Positions 23,715 through 36,100 of a DNA stretch of 64,000 nt are shown here, one piece after another. Origin of the DNA: Rutstroemia sp. NJR-2017a BVV2 (taxonomy: Eukaryota; Ascomycota; Leotiomycetes; Helotiales; Rutstroemiaceae); contig NJPS01000034.1 of NCBI GenBank assembly GCA_002946415.1, positions 310,001-374,000 of the forward strand, read 5' to 3'. The number at the start of each line of letters is the position of its first letter. Positions within the stretch are counted from its first letter, which is position 1. Made by a program: the position numbers and the translations under genes. Under the pieces are notes generated by a model. That model was not told the DNA's origin and made no database searches. It was given only the letters and a program-made list of their open reading frames with translations.

Positions 23715-25595
23715 TGTATGACAGAGTAGGGAGGACTCAAATGTAAGTTTTTAGAATGAATGGAACTTTGTTGTTGATAATTCTAGTTGGAAAATGGATT
23801 CTTGAGCTTTTTTGTACAAAGAAAAAGTGCATATAAGATGAACACTGATGACTAGGAGAGCCCGGCATGGTACCATTGATGACACCATCGATCAGACCAA
23901 GCACACCATTGTTTGACAGAAACACTCAAGAATGAGTAAGCTTGCAAGATAATATCGCAGTTGGCATGATTGCACTCCACATACGCTTGCCTATGTTTGG
24001 GGATTTGTAACATTGACGGCTTTGCAAATGTTTGGTCTGTGCTTACAAACCCAGGTTGAGGGAAGTTGGCTTGAGTATTCCAACGGTATTCTTCGATAGG
24101 GACTTCCACAAGCATCAGATTGATTGCGAAGTCTCTCAATGATTGTCGTACTTCGTAGACTCGTAAGATCTGGAATCCCCACTATCTTCGTCGCTCCGAA
24201 ATTCTACCCACAAACGCACAAACCCACATTCCAATTATGGGGATGGATTCCCGACTGCTGACGATTGAGACAAACTTCCCATGGGGAACGCGCATCACAT
24301 CACTACCCGGAGCAGCGGTACCGGTATTTCATTACCGTAGTGCCGGATAGCAAGCGGCATTCCATCTGCTGAACCGTCACCGCCTGAATTGCCATAACGT
24401 TTTCTCCTTTAATGGAGTCGCCAGCCCACCAAGATCCCCGAACATGTTTCACTACGTTTGATTGGTGAGGCGTATACGCTTACGACTCTTGCGCGGAACT
24501 CTGTTTCAACAACATCGCAATCGAAGGGAGCTCTTGCGTGCTCAAACTTCCCGGTTCGTGTCATCTTTATCATCGGCCTTAGATACGATCGATTTGAGAT
24601 GTGCAGTGACGGATTGCCGGACCATTCCTTCTATGCGACAAGTCATGTATGACATAAACATGCTGACTTCGCGATTGATGTCGCCATGTCACGGGACTGA
24701 TGCTTCAGGGCTCAGGCCTGTCGCTCATCGGCGGAGTTTCGGATGCATCTTGTATCTTGTAGATGCACGGAAGGTGACCTGAAATGCGAGCCTGGAAGGT
24801 TCGGAGTCCGTGGTGCGCCGCCTCCAGCCTTGACAAACGAGAAGCTGTAGACAATATCGCGAGTGAGGGGTGCTTGAATAAGCGCTGCTCGCTAGTGCAA
24901 CGTAGATACAGGATGATGATTGGCTGGGCAATTGTATGGCAGCAACATACGCTTTCGATGCAGAATGCGGAATACAAGTACTACCACACAATGGTGTTGA
25001 TAGACCAGATTAGCAGTCGAAGGGTCCCGGATCCTCCTGGACGTATTGTATATATCCAGTAAAATAATCAGAGGCAGCCAACCCGTTCCTGAAGCGCAGT
25101 TCTTCGCTTGTTGGAACTCCTCTTCGTATGTAGGTCAGAACATCCGTCTCCTGTCATTTAGGCGTGTACATACACTTGCATACTAAGTGTGTCTCGAGGG
25201 TCAGAAATGGCGACGAGGGACGCGGTAGTATTATCAGCAGTGAACTGCGGCAGTCAGAGCATGATGTTTGGATGAGTCCGGGACTATCAGAGATCTCTCC
25301 CTGCTTATACTTGTACGAACCAGAGCTTTCAGGTTTAATCATCTTATGAGCGTGGTTTATGATGCATGATCCGAAGATATTTGGAAGTCAAATGTTTTTC
25401 ACGCCGCCAGATTAGGCATAGTCTGCCTGGCCAGAAGATTCATCTCATCTTCACCTTCACCTTCATACCTACCATTGAAATCCCTCATCATTCGCACATG
25501 GACGATCTTCGTTGAGGGGTGATTCATCATCTCAAAGTTCCTTTATTGGCATTTTCAAATTTTCACATACGGCTCAGTGCAAGCCCATCCTTTAC
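23715..25595. other. gene-poor gap of about 1.9 kb
   Basis: Divergent region between the TauD dioxygenase (minus) and the XPF-like gene (plus). Only short unconvincing open frames are present. It must contain both promoters. A CGG-rich patch at about 24316-24355 is listed separately. No transposon remnants or RNA genes were recognised. Confidence 0.5.
24316..24355. promoter_or_regulatory. CGG/CCG triplet cluster (candidate Zn2Cys6 site)
   Basis: The palindrome CGGTACCG (24316-24323) is followed within 35 bp by TACCG, GCCGG and GCGG. Zn2Cys6 regulators bind paired CGG triplets, so the patch could serve the TauD gene about 600 bp away. There is no direct evidence. Confidence 0.2.
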
Positions 25596-28436
25596 ATGAT
25601 GGCGTCCGAAACAGTGATGAACCAGGACTCCGCCAGTGATGTATCCGAGGAAGATGATGTCCTTGAGTATGCTAGAACAAATGGTATAGCTCGAGACCAT
25701 ACGCTCGATGATACTTCTATCGATCATCTCCTTCTCATGCAAAAAGAGCTTGCCGGATTCCTCGATCACGCACACCTTCCCCAACTCCAAGCTTCGCACA
25801 ATATCGAGGAGGAGCGGATGTCCATATCTCAAAGTGCTGCTCGACTTCTCGCTTCGACAGTACAAAGAGAAACCGACGAAACTATCAATGGGTCGATTCT
25901 CCCCTCGTTAGACTGCAGAGATGCGAGGAAAATGCATGTTGAGTTGCCTCTATTACGGACGGACCATCAAAGTGACTACCGAGATTTTGCGAGATGGGAC
26001 GGATTCGAGATTCCATTGCATCATATCAATTTTCCCCTTGAAATGGTAGATATCGAGAACAATGAGGGTCTAGAGTTTCCGGAAGAGTTTTACAATTTTG
26101 AAGTGGAAACTATCGAAAAAGTAAAGCAAGAAAAGATTGAGGTGATGAAATCTTCAATGTTTTTCCTACAAAACGCCTTGAAGGTGGATTTCTCGGCACA
26201 AGAGAAGGATGAGGTTTGGTGTAGTGTTCTAACACCATACAAGGTAGTTCTCCGTCTTTTAAGAACTGAGTAGCATGCATTACTGACTGTCCAAAAGCGT
26301 CGGGAATCAGGCTATGTCACACCACCCCTCTCTCCGATGGCACTTTCACCAATGACCTCGCCTCTCCTGGTCAACTCTGAGATCCCCGATGACATGTGCC
26401 ATATACCTCTTCTTTCGGACCCTGCGTCTCTCACTGGTTGGGATCTCGAGAAAATCGAAGACAAGTTATTTAAAGAAGATGTACCGACGCCTATTCGAGA
26501 TAAAATTTACGGTAAAGGAGAGGAATCGGAAGAGCAATACGTCAACCCCAGTGATATCTATTCCCCGCCAGAATTTCTAGGCAAGCTCGAAACGCCGTCG
26601 TCACAAGAAAGGAAGGCTGTTCAAGGATCGAAGGTAGATGAAACACTCACTCCTCCAACACCCACCGATCTTTCAAAGAAAGTTCGCTTCAACAAGGTCA
26701 TCGAAGAGTTACTCTATAGCCGACCTCAATCCGTCCTACCTCTATCTGATCCAGTCATGGACTCGAAGTTTTTTGAAGAGGCATTCGGGAAAAGCGGAGA
26801 ACAAGCTATGCAACAAGTCGAACAAGAGAAACTAGTGGATACAACTCATCGAGTAGATGTGCCGACGATGGATTTCTCTACGCCTAGACCACCGTGGTTA
26901 CAGGCAGATCACGGAATAGATGCCGTTCAACAATCTATACAAGCAGTCATCACAAAGGTTAAATTAGAACTGATTTGGCCAGGACTTAAGCAGCTGCATC
27001 CGAAACTACCTTGGGCACCATTCCCGCATGGATTGGCTAAGGTTGCGCTTGAGGAGGACGTGTGTGCACCCACCCATTCTTGGGAAATGTTTGTTCACGG
27101 CCCTGATGACGCGGATGTGGTTACTAGTTCCGATTTAACTTGGAAATTGGAAGGGTTGAAGATATTAAGAGAGGATAGTGATAATGAGGAAGAAGAGCTT
27201 GAGATGGGCCATTTCGAAACAGACGTGCAGGACATATCATCATTGATTAGAAAGCGCAAGAAGGAGATCGAGGTGGAGCAAGAGGACTGTGAGCATGTGC
27301 AAAAGCAATGCAATATTTCCTTCAATCAGGGAGTTCAAATTGGACGCAAACCTGTTCACGAGTTCAAAGCTGTTGGCATCACTTCAATGGAGGCACCACA
27401 GGCTTTGGAAAAGCGAAACCTGAAAAGATTGCGGGCAGAAAAACAGCTTCCAGAGCCATTTCTCACAGACATATTATCATCAACGCATAGCTTGGATAAT
27501 TTTCTCGAGATACGAGGAGTCAAAAGGTCAAAACTGGGCGAGCAGCCTCAGCTTCCAGTCTCTGTGAATCATAATTCGATTCAACTACCGATTCGCACCT
27601 CTCCTGATCTGCCAATAGAAACTCCGGTCACGCAGCCGCTTCCCGCCCCCGTCATCCCTGCGTCTGATTTACCAGTCGACATAATTCTTTCCTCTACCAT
27701 GCTCAAAAACAGGCCCCTTATCCGAAACCTCAACGCTCTTATCCCAAAGCTCAACATCATCGAACGCGATTTCTCGGCACATAATACTGTGACCTGGCTA
27801 CCCAATTCCATAACTCGCTCTCCGAACACATCTCCGCTAGCCTGGGAAGCAGATTTCATTGTATCTCCATCCACGGGTATTATTCTGACCACGCTTCAAA
27901 AGATCAAACAAAAACCTCTCCCAGGACAGAAAACTAACGTTGCAATACGCGATCGTATTGAGAAAGTCTCGATTCGCTACGAGAATCTAACCATCCTAGT
28001 CACTTCAGACCATACTGAACTTGACAACAATGATTGCCTTGCCTGGGCAGACTTTGTTGGGTGGACTTTGAGTCTCGATGGGAGTGTTATCGTGAATCTA
28101 GTCCCGGAAGAAGAGAAAGAAAGTCTTTCGAGATGGATCGTGGGGTTGATGATAAAGTATCGCGTCCCATCTGAAAGGCGTGTTTTCTTATTGGAGACTG
28201 AGACATGGTGGGAAATATTTTTGAGAAAGGCAGGTATGAATGCATATGCTGCACAATCTGTGATTGGAGATCTAAGACCACCGGATGGTTTAACTGAGGA
28301 GGACGCAATGAACGGGAAATATGGGCTGGCTGCTTTCGTGCGCATGAGTCAGAGGGGGAGAATACAGAGGTTTGGGGAGATGTGTGGAAGGAGGGTAATT
28401 GATAGGGTTGGGACTGCTATTGAAACGACCTGGTAG
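25596..28436 (+). CDS. XPF-like protein, possible meiotic Zip2/SHOC1 homologue
   Basis: Not recognised with certainty. Exons are 25596-26243 and 26298-28436, giving 928 residues. The N-terminal two-thirds is acidic and poorly structured, with a TPPLSPMALSP patch. The C-terminal 260 residues look like a degenerate XPF/ERCC4 nuclease fold. A strand-turn-helix start (VDIILSSTMLKNRPLIRNL) is followed by EADFIVSPSTGIILTTLQKI, where active XPF enzymes have GDY...ERKS. The tail FVRMSQRGRIQRFGEMCGRR resembles a helix-hairpin-helix end. The catalytic ERK triad is absent, so it should be non-catalytic, as in Zip2/SHOC1 of the meiotic crossover complex. The first in-frame ATG, part of an ATG-ATG pair, was taken as start. 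Fold assignment is my inference. Confidence 0.6.
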
Positions 28437-28767
28437 GTTGCCATGATTGCAGGATCTAGGCGGCGTAATGGTGTGCTGTATGCTGAGGGCTCTGAGCTGG
28501 AAATATTGTCGTAAGTATCTATTGCCGATGAAATATTCTGGGTTGCAATTTTTTGCTGGATAAGCATGATGATTAACGAATCTAGCAATGTATATTGTCT
28601 TGAAGCTATTAGCTAGGATGGCAAATGAAACAAAGGTAATGCTGACAACCCTTGTCCATGATCGCTGTAAGAGACGGGACACAAATAGAGATTAGGCCAA
28701 AGTATCCAACGCTTCCTCTCATATGCGGTCTCTTACGTTCATCGCTGCCGAAAAGTCAACGACGGCA

Positions 28768-30246
28768 TCATAGACTCCAGACTTTTAGACTATTGTCTGG
28801 CATTCTGGAAGGAGGTGGAGGTGTCACGGATGTTGAGGTTTTCTCCTCGCTTCCGCTAGAGGAACTTTCATCGTCGGAGCTGGTTTCTTCGTCAGAGCTA
28901 CTATCAGAGCAACTTTCGTAATCCATAGTAAATCCACCATTCCAACATGGCTCCGATCTTTGTCCCGAGCAAGTCACTACCACCGTCCCGGTATTGTGCA
29001 ATACCGTCGAGCCAATCGGATCTAAACCTTGTCAGCCACCCAATAACATATTTCATTCGCCATATAGAACATACCATCATGAGCTTTCCACTCCCAGTTT
29101 CTCTTACATCCACCCTCCTGACTACCCACCCCCTCCCAGATTCTCACCACTCCATCTGTCCCTCCACCCCAAATCTCTAACCCATTCTCTCCCTCAAATG
29201 AATCGACTCCGAGCCTCTGATTTGTATCCCCTTCCCTCCCTTCCAGCCAACATACTAGCTTCCCTGTAACTCTTACATCATAAACTAATACCCCTCTACT
29301 CTTCCTCTCCGCAACCCACATGTATCTTCCACACCTACTCCACCCAGTCTGCGCGATGCCTGTCCCGCCAATTCCCGCTTCCCCATCTGCTGCTTCGGCA
29401 ATACTCCAGGTAGCAACCGTTCCGCCCATTCCAGCAGCATCGTACAACCCAACCCATCGCGTCCAAGTCCCCGCTGCCAATATCCCTTGCCCATCGCTAT
29501 CAGGCTGCAGAGAAAGAGCGCTGATAATACCACGCATGCCCACTCCTCCCCCTTTCATTTTATGTCTTTTAGAAGGAATGGTAGGAAGTCGAGTGGATGG
29601 ACCAGATCCATTGCGAGATATATCGAAGAGGGATATCAAGCAATCGGTGCCGGTAAGAAAACTTGTGCCGGGAGCTGACCAAAGAATAGAGGAAGGTGTG
29701 AGGTAGGCTTCGGTGGTGGGGCAGACGAGAGAATAGGTTGCCAGAGGAACAGCTGTAGGGGAGAGTGTGTTGGATAAACGAATTGGAAGTGAGGACGGAG
29801 CGCTGAGGTAGAGAGTGGTGGTCGGTTCAGAAAGTGTATAGTATGGGTATGGTGTGAGGCAATTGACGGTAGTAGGAAATAAATGCGTAGTGTATGGGGT
29901 AAGGCTTGCCGGCGAAGATGGATCGTCGAGAAGCGTTGGTGGCAGGATGAACGTCCGAATCGTATTGTCAGCGCTCGAAGTCAACAGACTGGTCCCGTCA
30001 GGTGTCCTAGAAGCAGGTCAGAGATGGATCCTAGACTGCGCATAGGAATTGTTACCATTGTGCGCTTTTGAAATAGTTAGCCTCTACATATTCGCTGCCA
30101 GTTGGAAGCGGCGCTGCTGCTACTTGATGAAGCTCCGATCCTTTTGCTTGAATCACTCTCTCGCGTCTCCGCGATTCTAGGATTGAACAGTTGTATAAGT
30201 CATTTGTGGAGGCCACAAGATCTGGGATCTTCTTGGTTGTCTCCAT
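28768..30246 (-). CDS. WD40 protein of the WRAP53/TCAB1/Swt21 family
   Basis: Beta-propeller protein; animal TCAB1/WRAP53 guides scaRNAs and telomerase RNA to Cajal bodies, and yeast Swt21 is linked to splicing. Exons are 30056-30246, 29075-30006 and 28768-29021, giving 458 residues. The family-typical start of the propeller, YFKSAQWTPDGTSLLTSSAD followed by NTIRTF, spans the first intron (Q-TG|G). Further blades are visible around GTDCLISLFDISRNG, GILAAGTWTRWVGLYD and GRYMWVAERKSRGVLVYDVR. The last exon ends in an acidic serine tract (SDSSSDEETSSDDESSSSGS), a likely casein-kinase target. The gene is convergent with the XPF-like gene, leaving 331 bp between the stops. Confidence 0.85.
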
Positions 30247-31287
30247 GAGGAAGTGTCAATCACATTTTAAAATGGGAAGTAATCTGATTATATTCAGAGA
30301 TGAGAGACATCGCCAGACTTTTTGAAGTCCCTGTGGACGCAATGTGCGGCCGCAATCTCCACAGCTAGAACCCCGATGCGACACGTAGTAAATTTATTGC
30401 AGCAATTTATATATCAGCGTGAAGCAGAGTTTTGCTATTCTCTCCATATTTGCTCTTCGATTCTTTTCAGGAGCCCGAATCGGTTTATGTAGCGACCCTG
30501 ATCCTCAAATTATAGTCTTTGAGTAAGAGTTGCACACTCATTCCGATATCCTCTAGCTGGGGCTCTGCGCGCTTCCGAGCATTTCTTGATTCTCTAAGCA
30601 ATAAACTGCCATTGATCCCACAGGATTTCTTCAGTTACCCCTACATTCCAGACATTGCTGAGACAGATAGATCATGGGCATTGGAGCCCGCGGCTGAGGT
30701 AGATATTGAATATTCAGGACCTGGGAGCAAGACCAGGAAAGCGGGGACCTATAAGGACCAATTCTTTGCACAGCTGTTGAGGATACGTATTTAAGTGTGG
30801 GCCGGACACTGGAATGTCCATCGTGGCATGTCTTTACTGCCTAAGTGAAACTAGAGATGTCGAGCAGGTCGATTGGTAGTTTCCCAAGCAAATTTCTCCT
30901 CAGAATGACAAGCCGTTGTCAATCTTGGAGACCTACGTATGAAGAAGCAGGGCAGTCACCGCAACAGTTATGTTCAGGGTCCAGGAAGTGCTGGGCAGGA
31001 TTTGAAAAACATAATAACTTCTCTTGATTCTGCCCGCTCCTTTGACTCTTCGGGCATGCCTCTGAAGTCTGATGATTCTCATTACCACCTGAATACTAGA
31101 AAATGTATCAGCACTAAGCGTTCGTTATACATAGAGGTATTAGCTGCGGTACTCTGATGTTTCTGTTCAAATACTCAGACTCGCGAGAGTCCTTACCAGT
31201 AATCTTATCCCGCATCCTTCCCTAACAATCTTACCTAGGCCACCTGGACCGCTTCTTATTTGAAGGCAATTCAACTTACAGCACTCT
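30247..31287. other. intergenic region of about 1.0 kb
   Basis: Upstream flank of the WD40 gene and 3' flank of exopolyphosphatase, both on the minus strand. Short open frames (for example 30519-30794) have no recognisable family and no convincing splice continuation. I see no feature. Confidence 0.5.
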
Positions 31288-32550
31288 CTATAAACCCAGA
31301 ATTCGGCATACTAGCGGAGCCACCTGCTTTCTACTATTCTCAACCTTCGTCACCTCCCAACAAGCCATCGCCTCCTCCTTGCCTACCGAGTCCATACTCC
31401 CATCTTTCCAAGTCTTTAAGCCAAGAGCCTCTCCTCCAACCAGTTCAAACTTTTTAATGAAATCAGCACCAAATGTGCCCGTACCAAACGTAAATAATTC
31501 CCTCTTCAGATGGCCCTCTTCCATGTATGCTGACATGAGTAAAAATGGGTTCAGTTCCTTTTCTTTCATCCATTCTTTCACTTCCTCCAAGAACTGCTCC
31601 TTTCCGCCGGCCTTCTCAACCACCCATTCCATATTCTTAACCACTGAGCTAATTCCCACAACTATGTGTGGTTTACTCCATTGTTTGTAATCTTTCCGGA
31701 GAATATCCCTAATGGACAAATCGTTAATGTCCTCCTTAGCTTTCATAACCTCGTCGAAGAAAGCCTCCCTATCATACCCCTCCTTAATCAACCCCTCCAA
31801 ATAACTTGCCGTCTCCCTATCAGTATCCGTCGTCTTATCCGACTTCAACGCATATGTATCGATTAAAACCGGCGCCAGCGCCAAATAAGCCAACTCTCTA
31901 TCCATCTTCCTCTGCCCCTCTCCACCCCCCTTCGTCATCTCATCCCACGACTTCCTCGCCCACTCCACAACCAAACTCGCACAACTCCCCGCCTTCTTCA
32001 AAACCCTCATCTCCCCTTCCCTCTCACACTCCTCCACAGGTCTCACTTTCCCCTCCTCATCATGATGATCCACACACCCCACCACTCTCTTTCCAAAAAC
32101 CGTCCCCAACTCCCCTCGCAACGAATTATGATCCACCAAGACCCACCTGGTATTTTCCACCTTCAGAGCTTTGGGGCTAAAATCCGAGAGTGTGATTAAA
32201 TCCGAGGCGCGCAAATTCGCGCGCGACAGAACGGGCTGAAGCTCGGTTCGGAGGGAGAGATCGGCGCGGGGGAGGTTCGAAAGTGGAATGTAAGTTGTGC
32301 GAGAGGAAGAGGAGGATGACGGGGAGAAGGTGCGGAGGTAGGCTAGTGTTACAGCGCTGCAGATGGAGTCGAGGTCTGTTCATTCGGTTGTCAGTACCAT
32401 TCTAACGGCGATAAATGCACCAGGAAGATACAGACCAGCGGATTCATTGCCAATAACAAAAGTTACTGGTGAACCTTTCTGCGTAGCAATCTCCAACGAA
32501 GCTTTAGCTGAGGAGAGGAAAGTCGAAACAGGGACCCGTGGGAGAGCCAT
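31288..32550 (-). CDS. PPX1: exopolyphosphatase, DHH family
   Basis: Hydrolyses terminal phosphate from inorganic polyphosphate in cytosol and mitochondria; a manganese- or magnesium-dependent DHH phosphoesterase. Exons are 32436-32550 and 31288-32375, giving 400 residues (yeast Ppx1 has 397). Motif I is GNESADLDSICSA, spanning the intron. RWVLVDHNSLRG and the DHH signature GCVDHHDEEG supply the metal ligands. Motif IV-like GSCASLVVEWARK follows, and the C-terminal third is the DHHA2 domain. The intron donor GTCTGT is weak but is the only one that keeps frame with the DLDSICSA exon. The middle coding region is strongly purine-rich. Confidence 0.9.
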
Positions 32551-33147
32551 TTTCGAGTTTTCGTAGTCAATAGTCAATTGGATTGCAGTGTTGACTTAAA
32601 ACATTTATGGCGTCGTACCCTTGTTGATGAAGCGGAAATGCGGAATTTCGTCCTGATGTGGGAACATGCCACTTTTTAAAATCCGCCCCTCCCCCACCTA
32701 AAAGTCACCTACTCCGTGTTCTAAGTCTTACAATCAGTCTATTTCACACATGAAAAGGCAAGCACATCTACATGAACTAGGCTCTTGATGAGAATCCAAT
32801 AAGAATGACTTGTTCTACCCAATGTTATAAGTGTGTAATATCCATGAACACAGCGTCGACAGTAATGCCTAGAACGGCCCCCCTTTTTCTCGCATGACTA
32901 TACTGGAAGGTCATTGACAACCAACCGTATAACTTTCCCAACAACGTGCCTACCCATGCCAAAATGTTCCAAGAACTGGATAACCCAACATGATCATTGA
33001 TACCAAACCACGAGGAAGCTATTAGTCCTCCCTCACTGACATGATTCAGCATCTTCACCACCATTAGGCGTTGCGCTCATAATTCTCTCCTTCTCTTTCG
33101 CAGACTCTCCTGCCTCTGTACCACTCTAGTTCTCAATCTGCTGGTGT
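32551..33147. other. intergenic region with one orphan open frame
   Basis: Promoter side of exopolyphosphatase and 3' side of the NRPS-like gene. The minus-strand frame 32825-33064 encodes about 79 codons with a hydrophobic stretch. It has no recognised family and is not called as a gene. Confidence 0.45.
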
Positions 33148-36100
33148 TCAAACGGAGAGTGCCATTTCGGACGTTATCCATTCCCAAATTTGTCCGATCA
33201 GGTTTCTGTCGACGGGAGGAATCCTCCACATGATCGGTGCAATCTCTTCCGCCTGTTGCGTTACGTATGTCGTAGGCTTCAATTCTTGACCTTCGATTTG
33301 TTTCGAGACTTTGTCTGCATTTCGCCAAAGATTTGACAATACTTTTGCGGGATGGTCACCCTCTAAACCATCCAATTCGTCAAGCCACTCGTCCAAGCTA
33401 ACAACACGGAAAGGATCTTCATGGAACTCTTGAATCCACTTGAGCATATCATTCCAATGCGTTTCCTGTGAATTGTTGACTACATGGAAGAATTGGACTT
33501 GAAGTCCGGAATTTATTCTTCGATAGGTGGTAATTTGAATAATCGCCGTAGCCGCGGTATCTAGTGGAAGCCAGGTGAGTGTCTCATCCATTTTCGGCAA
33601 GCAACCGAGCTGGTGTACGGTGCTGAGCATGAGCGGCCACGCCTCCGATTCATTCCATATCCCATGTACTGTGTCTCCTGTTAACTGACCAATTCGCACT
33701 ACACTAATTCGTGCTACTGTGCTTCTCTGCGCCTTGTGGCAGATTGTTTCGGCGACCCATTTGCTCTTACCGTAGCCCACGTCGGCTGCATTATCCGGGC
33801 GGCCAGGAGGTCGCTCCCAAACGGGTGGGGGCTTGTCAGCTAGCTTCGCGATACTTGCAGTGGACGAACAGAAAACAAAGTGAACTTGTTTATCGCATGA
33901 TAAAGATAAATTAATCAGGTTTACCACGCCCTCCAACGAGTCCTTGAAATAACGTAGTGGGTGAATGAAGTTGACTTCCCATGCAACCTAGGTCAAGTCG
34001 GCAAGCTGGTTGAAAGCTATGGTTTAGGATGGGAATGCTTACATGAATGATATCTGTAACAGTCTGGCGGAGCATTGAATATCTCTCTGGTGAAAGGCCC
34101 AAATCTGCTCGATCCAGCTGCGCAGGTATGTAGATGATTCGATGGTCCAAGTTGGCTCGATGATCCAATCTTCTTTTTTCAAGCCCTTGTAATACTCTAG
34201 TGCGTGCTTCAGTCACATTGCTTGCTCGAACTAAGCAAATTATCTCAGTTACGCCTGCAACGGTTCGTAATTGATGGAGAATATGGGACCCAAGAGCTCC
34301 AGTCGCACCAGTGAGTACCTATAAAATCAATTAGCCTTGTTTGGGCAGCTAACGACCTTCCCGAACTTACAACAACACGACCTGCGCCTGGCTGCAAAGC
34401 TTTTGGCCATACCACCGATGGCGAAACCAGCTTGCTTGAATAATGCTCGGCCATTGCGTTCATTTCTTTCGTGTCATCTTGTTGAATAGTGAAACCCGAT
34501 CGAGCACTTATTATGTATTCAGTAAGACTAGATCCATTAGCTCATGTACGCACACCAAACCTCCCTACCACGACGGGAGAACTATATCTACGACTGCTAT
34601 GTGATAGGATGAAATATATCTAAATGGCCACATAGTTTCATAGCCAATAGTCGGCAGCAATCGACTTACTTGTTGACAGTACCACAATTGTATACTATGT
34701 TCCACGGAAGTTGCACCGTGTGATCATTTCCAAGAATTTGCTGTTCTCGCAGTCAGTCTTAACGCTCACTCCAGAAAAGCAGAACCAATATACGAAGACT
34801 TGCAAGTCCATACCTTCTGAAGGGAGCTCCTAATTCGAGTTGCTTGGATAGAATCAATAAGTCGCGCAGGGAATTCCGTATCGTAGTCCAAAGGTGGGTT
34901 CGGTTCGTGGTCAATAACATCGAGGATCAGCGCCATCACATGCGGCGCCATCTCCTCATCCGAGACATCAATTAGGTCCGTAGATGTCCCTTCATAAGCA
35001 TTTTTTATCGTTTTAGCATATTGCTTTTCTGCCCATCCTCTCATGACGGTTCCCTTACTCGTTCTGTACAATGGTGGCTCCTCATGGCCCAGAATAATCA
35101 ACATGTCTTTGGGTATCCTGGTGTGTTCTGGACCACCTCGGTTGATAACTTCTATTTCAGGCCAAAGGGAATTTCTGATCTGCTCGTTACGCCCTAATGC
35201 GGCAGTCTCTGATCGGAAGATCAACGCTCCCGGATAGGACATTCCATTGCCAAATACGAAGGCTTCCCTGACCAGTGCCGATGAGTTTACAATAGCTTCC
35301 TCGATAAGGGCAGGATCAAACTTTTTCCCCGTGACAAGAGTGATTTGACTATCACTTCTTCCTGCATACTTCCAAGCATTCGGTATGACTGGATGGGCTT
35401 CGAAGAGGTCACTTGTCGCTAGGCTTCCATCCTCCCGGGTTTTCTTTCCGATGTGCGGCCAACCACTTTTCACCACTAGTTCCCACTTTCCTTCGAAATC
35501 GTTTGTAGCTTCAAATGCGAGGGGGATTTTGCTGTTATTGACTCGCAGATACTCCCAGTCTTTATCTATCTCATATGTGCGATGTGAGGAAAGAAGAAAT
35601 CCGCATTCTGCGCTGCCGAATCGCGATGCAAGATTGACACCACGATCGACGAGGAATTGACCAACTTCAGATGAGAGCGCTGCTCCACCAACACCAACAA
35701 TATCCATTCTCTGAAGAAAAACGAGTCCAGCAGGGGCATCGCATAGAACTCTTAAAACGAAAGGAACGCTCGAAAAATAACGCTTTTTCAAGTAGGTGCC
35801 CTCAAGGTCATAATTTAGCTCTATAGCAGAAAAACATCGAGTGATGGTCTCAGCTGTCATATTTGTGAATTCTCCAGGATAAAGGCAGATTGGTGATACG
35901 CTTGTCCATGAACGGAAGCAATCAGCGATACCTCCATGGTAGAGAGGAGTAGTTGTGAACGTCACTTCACCTCGACCATCGAATGTTGGCAATGCCAAGC
36001 ACGCGCCTCTATGGGTTTGCGGGATTGGCTTCGGAAAGACAGATGATGTCCCTGAGGTGTGATGATAGTAGGGAATTCGTGATTCATCGTCGGGGTGCAA

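Noticed and set aside
24784..25062. 92-codon plus-strand frame in the large gap
   Set aside because: No family resemblance, no splice continuation and biased composition; treated as chance.
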